Of a DNA stretch of 64,000 bases, positions 16,616 through 24,525 are shown one piece after another. Position numbers and translations under genes: made by a program. A model generated the notes under the pieces. That model was not told the origin of the DNA, did not search any database, and saw only the letters and a list, made by a program, of their open reading frames with translations. The DNA comes from Actinomadura atramentaria DSM 43919 (GTDB lineage Bacteria > Actinomycetota > Actinomycetes > Streptosporangiales > Streptosporangiaceae): assembly GCF_000381885.1 (NCBI RefSeq), contig NZ_KB907210.1, positions 568,104 through 632,103 of the forward strand, written 5' to 3'. The first letter of the stretch is position 1. The number at the start of each line of letters is the position of its first letter.

Positions 16616-17284
16616 ATGCGCGTATCCGGTGAGGGCGGCCGCCGCCCCGCACGGCTCGAACGCCGCCGCGCGCGGCTCGCGGTGCGCCGCGTCCGGGGCC
16701 CGCTGCCCCTGCGGGCGCTGCGGCGCCTCGGTCTGGTGCGCAGTCCGCTGCGCCGCCGCGTCGACCGGTTCCAGCGCTGGTGCGCGGCCGGGCTGCTGGC
16801 GCTCGCGCTGGCCGCCGCCCCGGCCGTCGGGATCTGGCTGGGCGGCTGGGCGTACGCGGCGGGCGTCGGCGCGGAGCGCGCCGAGCGGGCGGGCCGCGCG
16901 CTGGTGCCGGTGACCGTCACCGCGACGGGCGGGCTCGGCACGACCGGCGACCGGTACGTCCACGAGACGGTGCAGGGCACCTGGACCGGTCCGGACGGCC
17001 GCCCCCGCGTCGGGACGCTGCCCGCCTGGAAGGGCGCGGAGGTCGGCGAACGGCACCGGGTGTGGATGGACCGGGACGGCATGCCGACCGTCCGGCCGCG
17101 CCCGCACAGCCGCACGGTCACCGACGCGGTGTACGCCGGGATCGTCGGCGGGATCGGCGCGCTGGTCCCGGTGGGCCTGGCCTACTGGGGGCTGCGGGCG
17201 CGCTGCGACCGGCTGCGCGACCGGGACTGGGAGTCGGCGTGGGCGCGGATGGACACCGACGCGGGCAACAGCCGCCCGTCCTGA
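16616..17284 (+). CDS. Rv1733c-family membrane protein
   Basis: 222 aa from ATG 16616, preceded by GGGGAGGTGAGG. ATG 16577 behind AGAAGG would add 13 residues. A basic N-terminus with NPLRR-like arginine motifs leads to one transmembrane helix (LLALALAAAPAVGIWLGGWA). An extracytoplasmic domain (RYVHETVQGTWTGPDG, VWMDRDG) and a second helix near residue 180 follow. This architecture is that of the actinobacterial Rv1733c family of unknown function. Confidence 0.8.
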   Translation: MRVSGEGGRRPARLERRRARLAVRRVRGPLPLRALRRLGLVRSPLRRRVDRFQRWCAAGLLALALAAAPAVGIWLGGWAYAAGVGAERAERAGRALVPVTVTATGGLGTTGDRYVHETVQGTWTGPDGRPRVGTLPAWKGAEVGERHRVWMDRDGMPTVRPRPHSRTVTDAVYAGIVGGIGALVPVGLAYWGLRARCDRLRDRDWESAWARMDTDAGNSRPS

Positions 17285-17303
17285 GCGGGCGTCCGGGCGG
17301 GCG

Positions 17304-17729
17304 TCAGTCCGCCGCGACGAGGACCGCCGCGATGCGGTCGAGGGCGGCCAGGTCCTCGGGCGGCAGCGCGTAGAGCGACGCGGGCGGGCGGCCCAGGATC
17401 TCCTCGGCGCGGGCGGCGACGGCACGGCCCGCCTCCGTCGCGCTGACGATCTTGGAGCGGCGGTCGGCGGGGTTGGTCGTCCGCTCGACGAGCCCGCGGC
17501 GTTCGAGGTCGTCCACGACGAGCGTCGTGTAGGGCCGGTCGGTGATCAGCGCGTCCGCGAGGTCGCGCAGGGTCATGGGCCGCTGCGCGATCCGCCGCAG
17601 CGCCTTGGTGCGGAAGAAGCTCATCCCGAGCTCCTCGGTGACCTCCCGCCGCCGGTCGCCGCGCTCCTGCAGCAGGACGCGCAGGTTGTGCCACGCGCGG
17701 ACGGCCGGGTCGTTCGATGGAGCGGTCAT
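17304..17729 (-). CDS. MarR-family transcriptional regulator
   Basis: 141 aa. The winged helix is visible: TLRDLADALITDRPYTTLVVDDLERRGLVERTTNPADRRSKIVSAT, the canonical MarR recognition helix plus wing. ATG 17729 overlaps the stop of the upstream MFS gene (ATGA), so regulator and pump are coupled, with the pump translated first. It probably represses the pump through the inverted repeat at 19177-19202. Confidence 0.93.
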   Translation of the reverse strand: MTAPSNDPAVRAWHNLRVLLQERGDRRREVTEELGMSFFRTKALRRIAQRPMTLRDLADALITDRPYTTLVVDDLERRGLVERTTNPADRRSKIVSATEAGRAVAARAEEILGRPPASLYALPPEDLAALDRIAAVLVAAD

Positions 17730-19168
17730 GGCGTCGTCACCGGGTCCCGGGGTGCGTCGAACAGGGCTGCGGTCCGCTCGGCGGTGCGCTCGGCGCGGCG
17801 TCCCGTCGTCCAGGCGCCGAGGACGAGGACCGCCGCCGCGCAGCCGGCGATCACCCAGTATGCCGGTCGGGCGGCCGCGACGAAGCCCGCGGACACGCCG
17901 CCCGCGACCGTCCCGGCGCTGACGACCGCGCCGATGACGGCGACGCCGAGCGCCTGTCCGACCTGGCGGCTGGTGGACGCGACGGCCGCCGCGACGCCCG
18001 CCTGCGAGGTCGGCATGCCCGAGACGGCGGTGTTGGTGATGGGCGAGTTGAGCATCCCGAACCCGATGCCGAACAGGACGTTGGCGAGGATGAGCAGCCC
18101 GGTGGTGGACGCGGCGTCGAACGCGGCGAACAGGATTCCGGCGGCGAGCATCGAGACGCCCGCGATCTGGAGGGGCAGCCGCGGCCCCCGGCTGCCGACG
18201 AGGCGTCCCGACAGCGGCGCGGTGACGGCGGTCAGCGCGGCCATCGGCAGCAGGTACAGCCCGGCGTGCAGCGCCGACATGTGCCGGACGCCCTGGAGGT
18301 ACAGGTTGCTCATGAACAGGAAGCCCGCGAGCGCCGCGAAGCCGCAGACGGCGATGAGCGTCGCCCCGCTGAACGGGAGGCTGCGGAAGAAGCGCGGGTC
18401 GATGAGGGGTTCGGCGGCGCGCCGCGCGTGCAGCGCGAAGCCGGTGAGGGCGGCGAGCGCGAGGGCGGCGGCGGCAAGGACGCGCGGCGCGGTCCAGCCG
18501 AGCACGGGCGCCTCGATGATCGCGTAGGACAGCGCGCCGAGCAGGACGATCGCGCACACCTGCCCGATCGGGTCGGCGCGGCGGGCGAGCGGGGCCTTGG
18601 ACTCGGGGACGAACTTCGTGGTCAGCGCGAGCGCGGCCAGGCCGATCGGGAGGTTGAGCCAGAAGATGGAGCGCCAGCCGACGCCGTCCACCAGGAGTCC
18701 GCCGACGACGGGCCCGGCGGCCATGCTGAACCCGACGACGCCGCCCCAGACGCCGATGGCGCGGGCGCGTTCGCGGGGTTCGGTGAAGACGTTGGTGATG
18801 ATCGACATGGCGACGGGGTTGAGCATCGACCCGCCGACCGCCTGCACGACGCGGGCGGCGATCAGCCAGCCGAGGCCGGGCGCGAGGCTGCACAGCACCG
18901 ACCCGAGCGTGAACAGGCACAGGCCGACGCGGAAGACGCGGCGGCGGCCGATCCGGTCGGCGGTCGCGCCGGAGAAGATCAGCAGGGAGGCGAGGACGAT
19001 GAGGTACGCGTCCACGGTCCACTGGAGGCCGGGGACGGACGCGTCGAAGTCGCGCTGGAGCGAGGGCAGCGCGGAGTTGAGGATCGTGTTGTCGAGGCTG
19101 ACGATGAGCAGGCTCGTACAGCAGATCGCGAGGACCAGCAGGCGGCGCCGGTAGCTGAGTTCGGGCAA
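17726..19168 (-). CDS. DHA2-family MFS drug exporter (14-TM)
   Basis: 480 aa from TTG 19168, chosen because TGGAGG lies 5 nt upstream. An in-frame upstream start would run through the operator. It contains the DHA2 motif LDNTILNSALPSLQRDF in TM1, motif A GATADRIGRRRVFRVG, and motif C-like ARVVQAVGGSMLNP. It is likely a proton-driven multidrug efflux pump. It is coupled to the MarR gene, and the operator overlaps the ribosome site region. Confidence 0.9.
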   Translation of the reverse strand: MPELSYRRRLLVLAICCTSLLIVSLDNTILNSALPSLQRDFDASVPGLQWTVDAYLIVLASLLIFSGATADRIGRRRVFRVGLCLFTLGSVLCSLAPGLGWLIAARVVQAVGGSMLNPVAMSIITNVFTEPRERARAIGVWGGVVGFSMAAGPVVGGLLVDGVGWRSIFWLNLPIGLAALALTTKFVPESKAPLARRADPIGQVCAIVLLGALSYAIIEAPVLGWTAPRVLAAAALALAALTGFALHARRAAEPLIDPRFFRSLPFSGATLIAVCGFAALAGFLFMSNLYLQGVRHMSALHAGLYLLPMAALTAVTAPLSGRLVGSRGPRLPLQIAGVSMLAAGILFAAFDAASTTGLLILANVLFGIGFGMLNSPITNTAVSGMPTSQAGVAAAVASTSRQVGQALGVAVIGAVVSAGTVAGGVSAGFVAAARPAYWVIAGCAAAVLVLGAWTTGRRAERTAERTAALFDAPRDPVTTP

Positions 19169-19176
19169 CGGACCTC

Positions 19177-19202
19177 CAATGGTTGTACGACTAAAACCAT
19201 TG
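19177..19202. promoter_or_regulatory. Inverted repeat, candidate MarR operator
   Basis: CAATGGTT (19177-19184) and AACCATTG (19195-19202) are perfect 8-bp arms with a 10-nt spacer GTACGACTAA. The spacer contains a TAGTCGTAC-type core on the minus strand, reminiscent of MarR sites. It touches the ribosome binding site of the exporter gene. Confidence 0.7.
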
Positions 19203-19213
19203 TAGGCACACAA

Positions 19214-20014
19214 CTATTCCGCGCGGACCGCGGGGCGGCGCGCGGCCGGGACGACCAGCGGCGTCCCGGTCTCCGGGTCGTCGATGACCCGGCACGGCAG
19301 GCCGAAGACGTCCTCGACGAGTTCGGCCGTCACGACCTCGCCGGGCGGGCCCTCCGCGACGATCCGGCCGTCCTTCATGACGACGAGGTTCGTGGCGTAG
19401 CGGGCGGCGTGGTTGAGGTCGTGGAGCACCGCGACGACCGTCCGACCGCTCTCGTGGAGGTCGGCGCACAGGTCCAGGACGTCGATCTGGTGGGCGATGT
19501 CCAGGAACGTCGTGGGTTCGTCCAGCAGCAGGATCGGGGTCTGCTGGGCGAGCGCCATCGCGATCCAGACGCGCTGGCGCTGGCCGCCCGACAGCTCGTC
19601 CACGCCGCGGTCCGCGAGCGCGGCGACGCCCGTCGCGGCCATCGACTCGGCCACGACCCGCTCGTCCTCGCGCGACCACTGCCGCAGCAGGCCCTGGTGC
19701 GGGTAGCGGCCGCGCGCGACCAGGTCCGCGACGGTGATGCCCTCCGGCGCGACCGACGACTGCGGCAGCAGGCCGAGGGTGCGGGCGAGCTTCTTGGCGG
19801 GCCAGCCCGCGACGGACTCGCCGTCCAGGACGACGGTCCCGGCGGTCGGCTTGAGGATGCGCGCGAGCGCCCGCAGCAGCGTCGACTTGCCGCACGCGTT
19901 CGGGCCGACGACCACGGTGAACGAGCCGTCGGGGACAGCGACGGACAGGCCCTCGGCGATCGTCCGCCGGTCGTAGGCGAGGGTGAGCTTGTCGGCGCGC
20001 AGACGGCCGTCCAT
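19214..20014 (-). CDS. Ferric-siderophore ABC transporter ATPase (FepC-like)
   Basis: 266 aa. Walker A GPNACGKSTLL, a Q-loop around LLPQSS, signature LSGGQRQRVWIAMALAQQ, Walker B ILLLDEPTTFLDI and switch His (VLHDLNHA) are all intact. Best match in type is FepC/FecE of iron-siderophore importers. It is the third gene of the leftward operon, immediately abutting the permease stop. It energises the permease pair 20015-22071. Confidence 0.95.
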   Translation of the reverse strand: MDGRLRADKLTLAYDRRTIAEGLSVAVPDGSFTVVVGPNACGKSTLLRALARILKPTAGTVVLDGESVAGWPAKKLARTLGLLPQSSVAPEGITVADLVARGRYPHQGLLRQWSREDERVVAESMAATGVAALADRGVDELSGGQRQRVWIAMALAQQTPILLLDEPTTFLDIAHQIDVLDLCADLHESGRTVVAVLHDLNHAARYATNLVVMKDGRIVAEGPPGEVVTAELVEDVFGLPCRVIDDPETGTPLVVPAARRPAVRAE

Positions 20015-21043
20015 TCAGATCCTCCCGGACTTGCGCTCGGTGACGAGCAGCCAGATCAGGTAGCAGCCGCCGAGCAGGCCCGTCACGACGCCCACCGGGA
20101 GCTGGTGGCCGGGGACGACCCGCTGCCCGGCGAGGTCGGCGGCCGCCAGCAGCGCCGCGCCCATCGCGGCGGACGGCAGCAGGTTCGGGCCGGGCGCGCG
20201 GGTGAGGCGGCGGGCGAGCTGCGGCGCGGTGAGCGCGACGAACGACACCGGACCGGCCGCGGCGGCGGCGAGCGCCGTCAGCAGGACGGCCGCCGCGAGC
20301 ACCGCCGTCCGGACGGCCCCGACGCCGATGCCGAGGCCGTGCGCGGCGTCGTCGCCCATCTCCAGCATCCGCAGCGGGCGCGCGCAGCACGCCAGGACGA
20401 GCGGGACGAGGACGGCGAGCGCCGTCAGCAGCGGCGCGGTGTCGGACCAGTCGCGGCCGTCGAGGCTCCCGGCGAGCCACAGCACGGCCCGCGCGGCGTC
20501 GGTGATCTGGGCGCGGGTGACGAGGTAGCCGTTGACGCCCGTCAGGATCGCGGCGATGCCCACGCCGAGCAGGATGAGCCGCTGGCCGTGCAGCCCGTGC
20601 CGTCCGGCGAGCGCGTAGATGACGAGCCCGGCGGCCGCGCCGCCCGCCGCCGCCCCCGCCGCGACGCCGATGCCGCCCGCGCCGCCGAGCACGATGACCG
20701 CGAGGACGCCCGTCGCCGAGCCCTGGCTGAACCCGAGCACGTCCGGGCTGCCCAGCGGGTTGCGCACGAGCGACTGGAACACCGCCCCGGACAGGCCGAG
20801 CGCCGCGCCGACCGCGAGCGCCGTCGCCGCGCGCGGCAGCCGCAGCTCGCGGACGATGAACGCGTCCGAGGGATCGCCGCCGCCGAGCAGCGCCCGCACG
20901 ACGCCGCCGGGGCCGATCGGGAAGTCGCCGCTGCCGATCGCGACGACGGCCAGCGCGCACGCGGCGGTCGCCAGCGCGAGCGTGACGAGCAGGGCGCGCG
21001 GGCTGAACCGCAGCGAGACGCGCGCGATGTGCAGGACGGTCAC
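20015..21043 (-). CDS. Ferric-siderophore ABC permease (FecCD family), subunit 2
   Basis: 342 aa. GTG 21043 overlaps the TGA of the preceding permease (GTGA). It has about ten transmembrane helices and the family blocks GLSGAVFQSLVRNPLGSPDVLG and GDDAAHGLG, the latter lying in the coupling-helix region contacting the ATPase. It forms a heterodimer with the 21040-22071 permease. Confidence 0.95.
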   Translation of the reverse strand: MTVLHIARVSLRFSPRALLVTLALATAACALAVVAIGSGDFPIGPGGVVRALLGGGDPSDAFIVRELRLPRAATALAVGAALGLSGAVFQSLVRNPLGSPDVLGFSQGSATGVLAVIVLGGAGGIGVAAGAAAGGAAAGLVIYALAGRHGLHGQRLILLGVGIAAILTGVNGYLVTRAQITDAARAVLWLAGSLDGRDWSDTAPLLTALAVLVPLVLACCARPLRMLEMGDDAAHGLGIGVGAVRTAVLAAAVLLTALAAAAAGPVSFVALTAPQLARRLTRAPGPNLLPSAAMGAALLAAADLAGQRVVPGHQLPVGVVTGLLGGCYLIWLLVTERKSGRI

Positions 21044-22071
21044 GCGGGCTTCCTCCGGCGGACGAAGTACAGGAAGAACGGGCCGCCGAGCACGACCGTC
21101 ACGACGCCGACCTGGACCTCCGACGGACGGGCCAGGACCCGTCCGACGACGTCCGCGCCGAGCAGCACGACCGGCGACAGCACCGCGCAGTACGGCAGCA
21201 GCCAGCGCAGGTCCGGGCCGGTCAGGACGCGGACCACGTGCGGGATCATCAGCCCGACGAACACGATCGGGCCGCACGCGGCGGTGGCCGCGCCGCACAG
21301 CAGCGTGATCGCCACGATCGAGGCGGCGCGGGCGCGGGCGGGGTGCGCGCCGAGGCCGCGCGCGGCGTCGTCGCCCATCGCCATCGCGTTGAGCGGGCGG
21401 GCGAGGGCGAGCGCGAGGACCGTCCCGGCGGCGACGAACGGCAGGATGCGCCAGGCGGTGGAGCCCTGCGCGGCGGCGAGGGAGCCGACCGTCCAGAACC
21501 GCATCTTGTCCAGCGACGCGGTGTCGAGGAGTTCGACGGCGTTGACGTAGGAGTACAGCGCGGCGTTCAGCGCGGACCCGGCGAGGGCGAGCCGCGCCGG
21601 GGTCGCGCCGCGTCCGCCGCCGACCGCGTACAGCAGCACCGCGACGAGGCCCGCGCCCGCGAACGCGAACCAGACGAAGCCGAGGAAGGACGTCACGCCG
21701 AGCAGCGAGATCGCGGTGACGACGGCGGCGGACGCGCCCGCGTTGATGCCGAGCAGGCCGGGGTCCGCGATGGGGTTGCGGGTGAGGGCCTGCATGACCG
21801 CGCCGCCGAGGCCGAGCGCGGTCCCGGCGAGCAGGCCGAGGCACGTGCGGGACAGCCGCATGTCGTGGACGACGGTGTACGCGGGCGCGTGCGGGTCGGT
21901 GAGCCCGGCCCAGACCTCGGCGAGCGAGAGCGGGCGCGCGCCGACCGCGAGGCTGAGCGCGGCGACGGCGGCGAGCATGACGAACGCGGCCAGGAGCCCG
22001 GTGGCGCGGGCGGTGCGGCGGGGTCTTCGGTGCTCGGCCGCGAGCGCGGGCGGGGATTGCGCGAGGGACAC
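21040..22071 (-). CDS. Ferric-siderophore ABC permease (FecCD family), subunit 1
   Basis: 343 aa, first gene of the leftward operon, with a GTG start. FecCD blocks GLGGAVMQALTRNPIADPGLLG and MAMGDDAARGLG are visible, and the N-terminal ~20 residues are cytoplasmic and basic. The promoter region contains the iron box 22123-22140, 52 bp upstream, so transcription should rise in iron limitation. Confidence 0.95.
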   Translation of the reverse strand: MSLAQSPPALAAEHRRPRRTARATGLLAAFVMLAAVAALSLAVGARPLSLAEVWAGLTDPHAPAYTVVHDMRLSRTCLGLLAGTALGLGGAVMQALTRNPIADPGLLGINAGASAAVVTAISLLGVTSFLGFVWFAFAGAGLVAVLLYAVGGGRGATPARLALAGSALNAALYSYVNAVELLDTASLDKMRFWTVGSLAAAQGSTAWRILPFVAAGTVLALALARPLNAMAMGDDAARGLGAHPARARAASIVAITLLCGAATAACGPIVFVGLMIPHVVRVLTGPDLRWLLPYCAVLSPVVLLGADVVGRVLARPSEVQVGVVTVVLGGPFFLYFVRRRKPA

Positions 22072-22122
22072 CGTGGTGGGGGCTTCCGGTCGGGTCGGGG
22101 GCGGGCGTGCCGCTCTTACTTA

Positions 22123-22140
22123 GGTTAGGCTAGCCTAACC
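22123..22140. promoter_or_regulatory. DmdR/IdeR-type iron box
   Basis: GGTTAGGCTAGCCTAACC is a perfect 18-bp palindrome preceded by TTA, closely matching the actinobacterial iron-box core TTAGGTTAGGCTAACCTAA. It lies between the divergent permease (22071) and binding-protein (22196) genes and so probably controls both. Confidence 0.9.
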
Positions 22141-22195
22141 CTCCGTCCGGAATCCTTCCGCATCACGGTACCCCGCGATCGAATTGGAACGAACC

Positions 22196-23215
22196 ATGTC
22201 GTCTTCGCCCCGTTCTCAGACCACCCGCCGCCGCGCGTTCCTGTCGGCGGGCGGCGCGCTCGCCCTCGGCGCGCTGCTGGCCGCCTGCGGCGGGAGCGGC
22301 GGCGCGTCGTCCGGCGGGACGGCGTGGTCCTTCGCCGACGACCGGGGCACGACGGCGCGCGCGGACTCCCGTCCGACGCGGGTCGTCGCCTACATCGGCG
22401 CGGCGGCCGCGCTGCACGACTTCGGCGTGGTGAAGCCGATCGTCGGCGTCTACGGGCCGACGAAGCTCAAGGACGGGTCGCCGGACCCGCAGGCCGGGAA
22501 CGTGGACGTGAACAAGGTCACGATCATCGGGAACGCCTACGGCGAGTTCAACATCGAGAAATACGCTTCGCTGCGGCCGCAGCTTCTGATCGACAACGTG
22601 TTCGTCGGCAAGGACCTGTTCTACGTCCCGGCCGAGAGCAAGGACAAGATCTTCAAGCTGGCCCCGTCCGTGGGGATCTCCACCGGGGCCGTGCCGCTGA
22701 CCGAGCCGATCAAGCGGTACTCCGAACTGGCCGCCTCACTGGGCGCGGACCTCAAGTCGCCGCTCGTCACCGAGGCAAAGGCGCGCTTCGAGAAGGCGGC
22801 TGAGGACGTGCGTGCGGCCGTCAAGGAGAACCCCGGGGTGAAGGTGCTCGCGGCGTCCGCCAGCCCGGACCTGTTCTACGCGTCCAACCCGGGAAAGAAC
22901 ACCGACCTCATCTACTACAAGCAGCTCGGCGTCAACCTGATCACGCCTAACAAGATCAGCAAGGACGGGTACTTCGAGGAACTGAGCTGGGAGAACGCCG
23001 ACAAGTACAAGGCGGACGTCATTCTCCTGGACTCCCGCACCCAGGCGCTCCAGCCGAAGGACCTCGGCTCGAAGGCGTCGTGGAAGGAGCTGCCCGCGGT
23101 GAAGGCCGGCCAGGTCATCCAGTGGGAGGCGGAGCCGCGTTTCTCGTACCTCGGCTGCGCGCCGCTGCTGGAGAACCTCGCCAAGGCGATCCGGTCGGCG
23201 AAGAAGGTCGCGTGA
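22196..23215 (+). CDS. Siderophore-binding lipoprotein of the ABC importer
   Basis: 339 aa from ATG 22196. Twin-arginine-like RRRAFLSAGGALALGALLAACG contains a lipobox LAAC, so it is an exported, membrane-anchored solute-binding protein. The mature part carries the FepB/FhuD-type fold (RVVAYIGAAAALHDFG and SLRPQLLIDN blocks). It is divergent from its permease operon across the iron box. Its stop overlaps the SIP gene start. Confidence 0.93.
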   Translation: MSSSPRSQTTRRRAFLSAGGALALGALLAACGGSGGASSGGTAWSFADDRGTTARADSRPTRVVAYIGAAAALHDFGVVKPIVGVYGPTKLKDGSPDPQAGNVDVNKVTIIGNAYGEFNIEKYASLRPQLLIDNVFVGKDLFYVPAESKDKIFKLAPSVGISTGAVPLTEPIKRYSELAASLGADLKSPLVTEAKARFEKAAEDVRAAVKENPGVKVLAASASPDLFYASNPGKNTDLIYYKQLGVNLITPNKISKDGYFEELSWENADKYKADVILLDSRTQALQPKDLGSKASWKELPAVKAGQVIQWEAEPRFSYLGCAPLLENLAKAIRSAKKVA

Positions 23216-24018
23216 GCTACGCGTTCCTGCCCTTGCACGTCCTGCACACCGCGCGCCTCGGCCCGACGATGACCCGCGTGACATTCGGCGGCGAACGGGT
23301 GGACGAATGCGCCTCCGGCGGCTTCGACCAGCGCCTGAAGTTGTTCCTCCCCCTGCCAGGCCAGGAACGACCGGTAGTCCCGGTGGATGACCCCGACTGG
23401 TTCACAGCCTGGCGAGCGCTGGACCCGTCAATCCGCTCCATCATGCGCACCTACACGGTGCGAGCCCAGCGCCCCGGCGAACTGGACGTGGACTTCGCCC
23501 TGCACGGCGAAACCGGCCCAGCGTCCCACTGGGCCAGCAAGGCCCGCCCAGGCGACCAAGTAACGATCTTCGCCCCACTCACCGCAGACAACTCAGGCGT
23601 GGACTTCCGCCCCCCACCGACCGCCACCCGAATCCTCCTGGCCGGAGACGAAACAGCCCTCCCCGCAATCGGCGGAATCCTGGAAAGCCTGCCCGCCGAC
23701 GTCTCCACCGAGACCTGGATCGAAGTCCCCGACCCAGCCGACCGCCAGGAATTGCCGTCAACACCGATCCACTGGCTGACCCGAACAAACAACGAACACC
23801 TGACCGAAGCCCTCCCCGCAGCCTCGATCACTGTCCCCGACTACGCCTGGATCGCCGGCGAGTCCAGCACGGTAAAAGCACTCCGCCGCCACCTGGTCCA
23901 AACCCTCGGCATGGACCGCCGAACAGTGACCTTCACCGGCTACTGGCGCAAAGGCGACACCGAAGAAGACCTCTTGGCCGAAGTAGCCGCAGGCAGAACC
24001 CCGCACACCGAGGAATAA
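23212..24018 (+). CDS. Siderophore-interacting protein (FAD ferric reductase, SIP)
   Basis: 268 aa with GTG 23212 overlapping the binding-protein TGA. FAD-binding RTYTVR (about residue 82) and the SIP block GDETALPAIGGILE (about residue 145) are seen. The C-terminal GYWRKGDTEEDL is also typical. The protein should reduce ferric siderophore in the cytoplasm and release Fe(II), completing the import system. Codon choice is visibly richer in A- and C-ending codons than in the binding-protein gene. Confidence 0.94.
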   Translation: MSYAFLPLHVLHTARLGPTMTRVTFGGERVDECASGGFDQRLKLFLPLPGQERPVVPVDDPDWFTAWRALDPSIRSIMRTYTVRAQRPGELDVDFALHGETGPASHWASKARPGDQVTIFAPLTADNSGVDFRPPPTATRILLAGDETALPAIGGILESLPADVSTETWIEVPDPADRQELPSTPIHWLTRTNNEHLTEALPAASITVPDYAWIAGESSTVKALRRHLVQTLGMDRRTVTFTGYWRKGDTEEDLLAEVAAGRTPHTEE

Positions 24019-24037
24019 TCCCACCGCCCGGCGGGGC

Positions 24038-24337
24038 TCAGCCCTGCCAGTGCGCAGCTTCATACGCGCGAATAACCTCGTCCGGAATCTTGCCCCGCCC
24101 CGGACGCGCACCCGACCGCTCCGCGTCACGCACCTTAAAAAACCCATAACCGTTCGGCTGAAAACCCCGGTCCTCGACCACCACGGAACGCCCGCGACTC
24201 TCCTCAGCCCGCCGAGCCGCAGCCCGGAGACGCTCAGCCCGTTCCTCGGAGTCGTATCCAAAGTCGCAACTATCCGCTCCCCGACGCAACCCGTCGACGA
24301 TGAACGCCGCGACCTCGTCCACTCTGGATTCATCCAC
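24038..24337 (-). CDS. Small protein with Lsr2-like C-terminal motif
   Basis: About 99 aa from GTG 24337. TTG 24367 is an alternative; the GGAGG near 24357 is slightly far from 24337. The N-terminal half is helical and charged. The last ~20 residues, GRGKIPDEVIRAYEAAHWQ, resemble the GRIPADVxxAYxAA end of Lsr2 nucleoid proteins. The Lsr2 AT-hook-like RGR is only partly present. It could be a small DNA-binding protein. It converges on the SIP gene, leaving 20 bp between stops. Confidence 0.55.
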   Translation of the reverse strand: MDESRVDEVAAFIVDGLRRGADSCDFGYDSEERAERLRAAARRAEESRGRSVVVEDRGFQPNGYGFFKVRDAERSGARPGRGKIPDEVIRAYEAAHWQG

Positions 24338-24403
24338 ACATAGAACGCTACGCACCACCTCCGACAACGCGGCGAGACCAAGCGCAGCGCAGAAAAGAAG
24401 CCC

Positions 24404-24492
24404 TCATCCCCGCGGGCGCGGGGCGGAACTCATCGCCCAGGCCGAGCAGATCGCGGTCCTGGGGCCATCCCCGCGACCGCGGGGCACAGGCT
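24404..24492. repeat. Degenerate type I-E-like CRISPR repeat pair
   Basis: Two copies of a CATCCCCGCG-N-GCGGGG hairpin element begin at 24405 and 24466, exactly 61 bp apart. That equals a 28-bp I-E repeat plus a 33-bp spacer. The stems differ in the centre (GGCG versus ACCG). No cas genes or further units are visible, so this is a relic or solo mini-array at best. Confidence 0.45.
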
Positions 24493-24525
24493 CACGCGGT
24501 CACAATCTCACTAGCGGCCGTCGGC

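Noticed and set aside
17717-21550. A 1277-codon open frame on the plus strand across 17.7-21.5 kb.
   Set aside because: It is antisense to the well-supported MarR, MFS and ABC transporter genes and is rich in low-complexity Arg/Gly/Asp/Gln; an artefact of high GC content.
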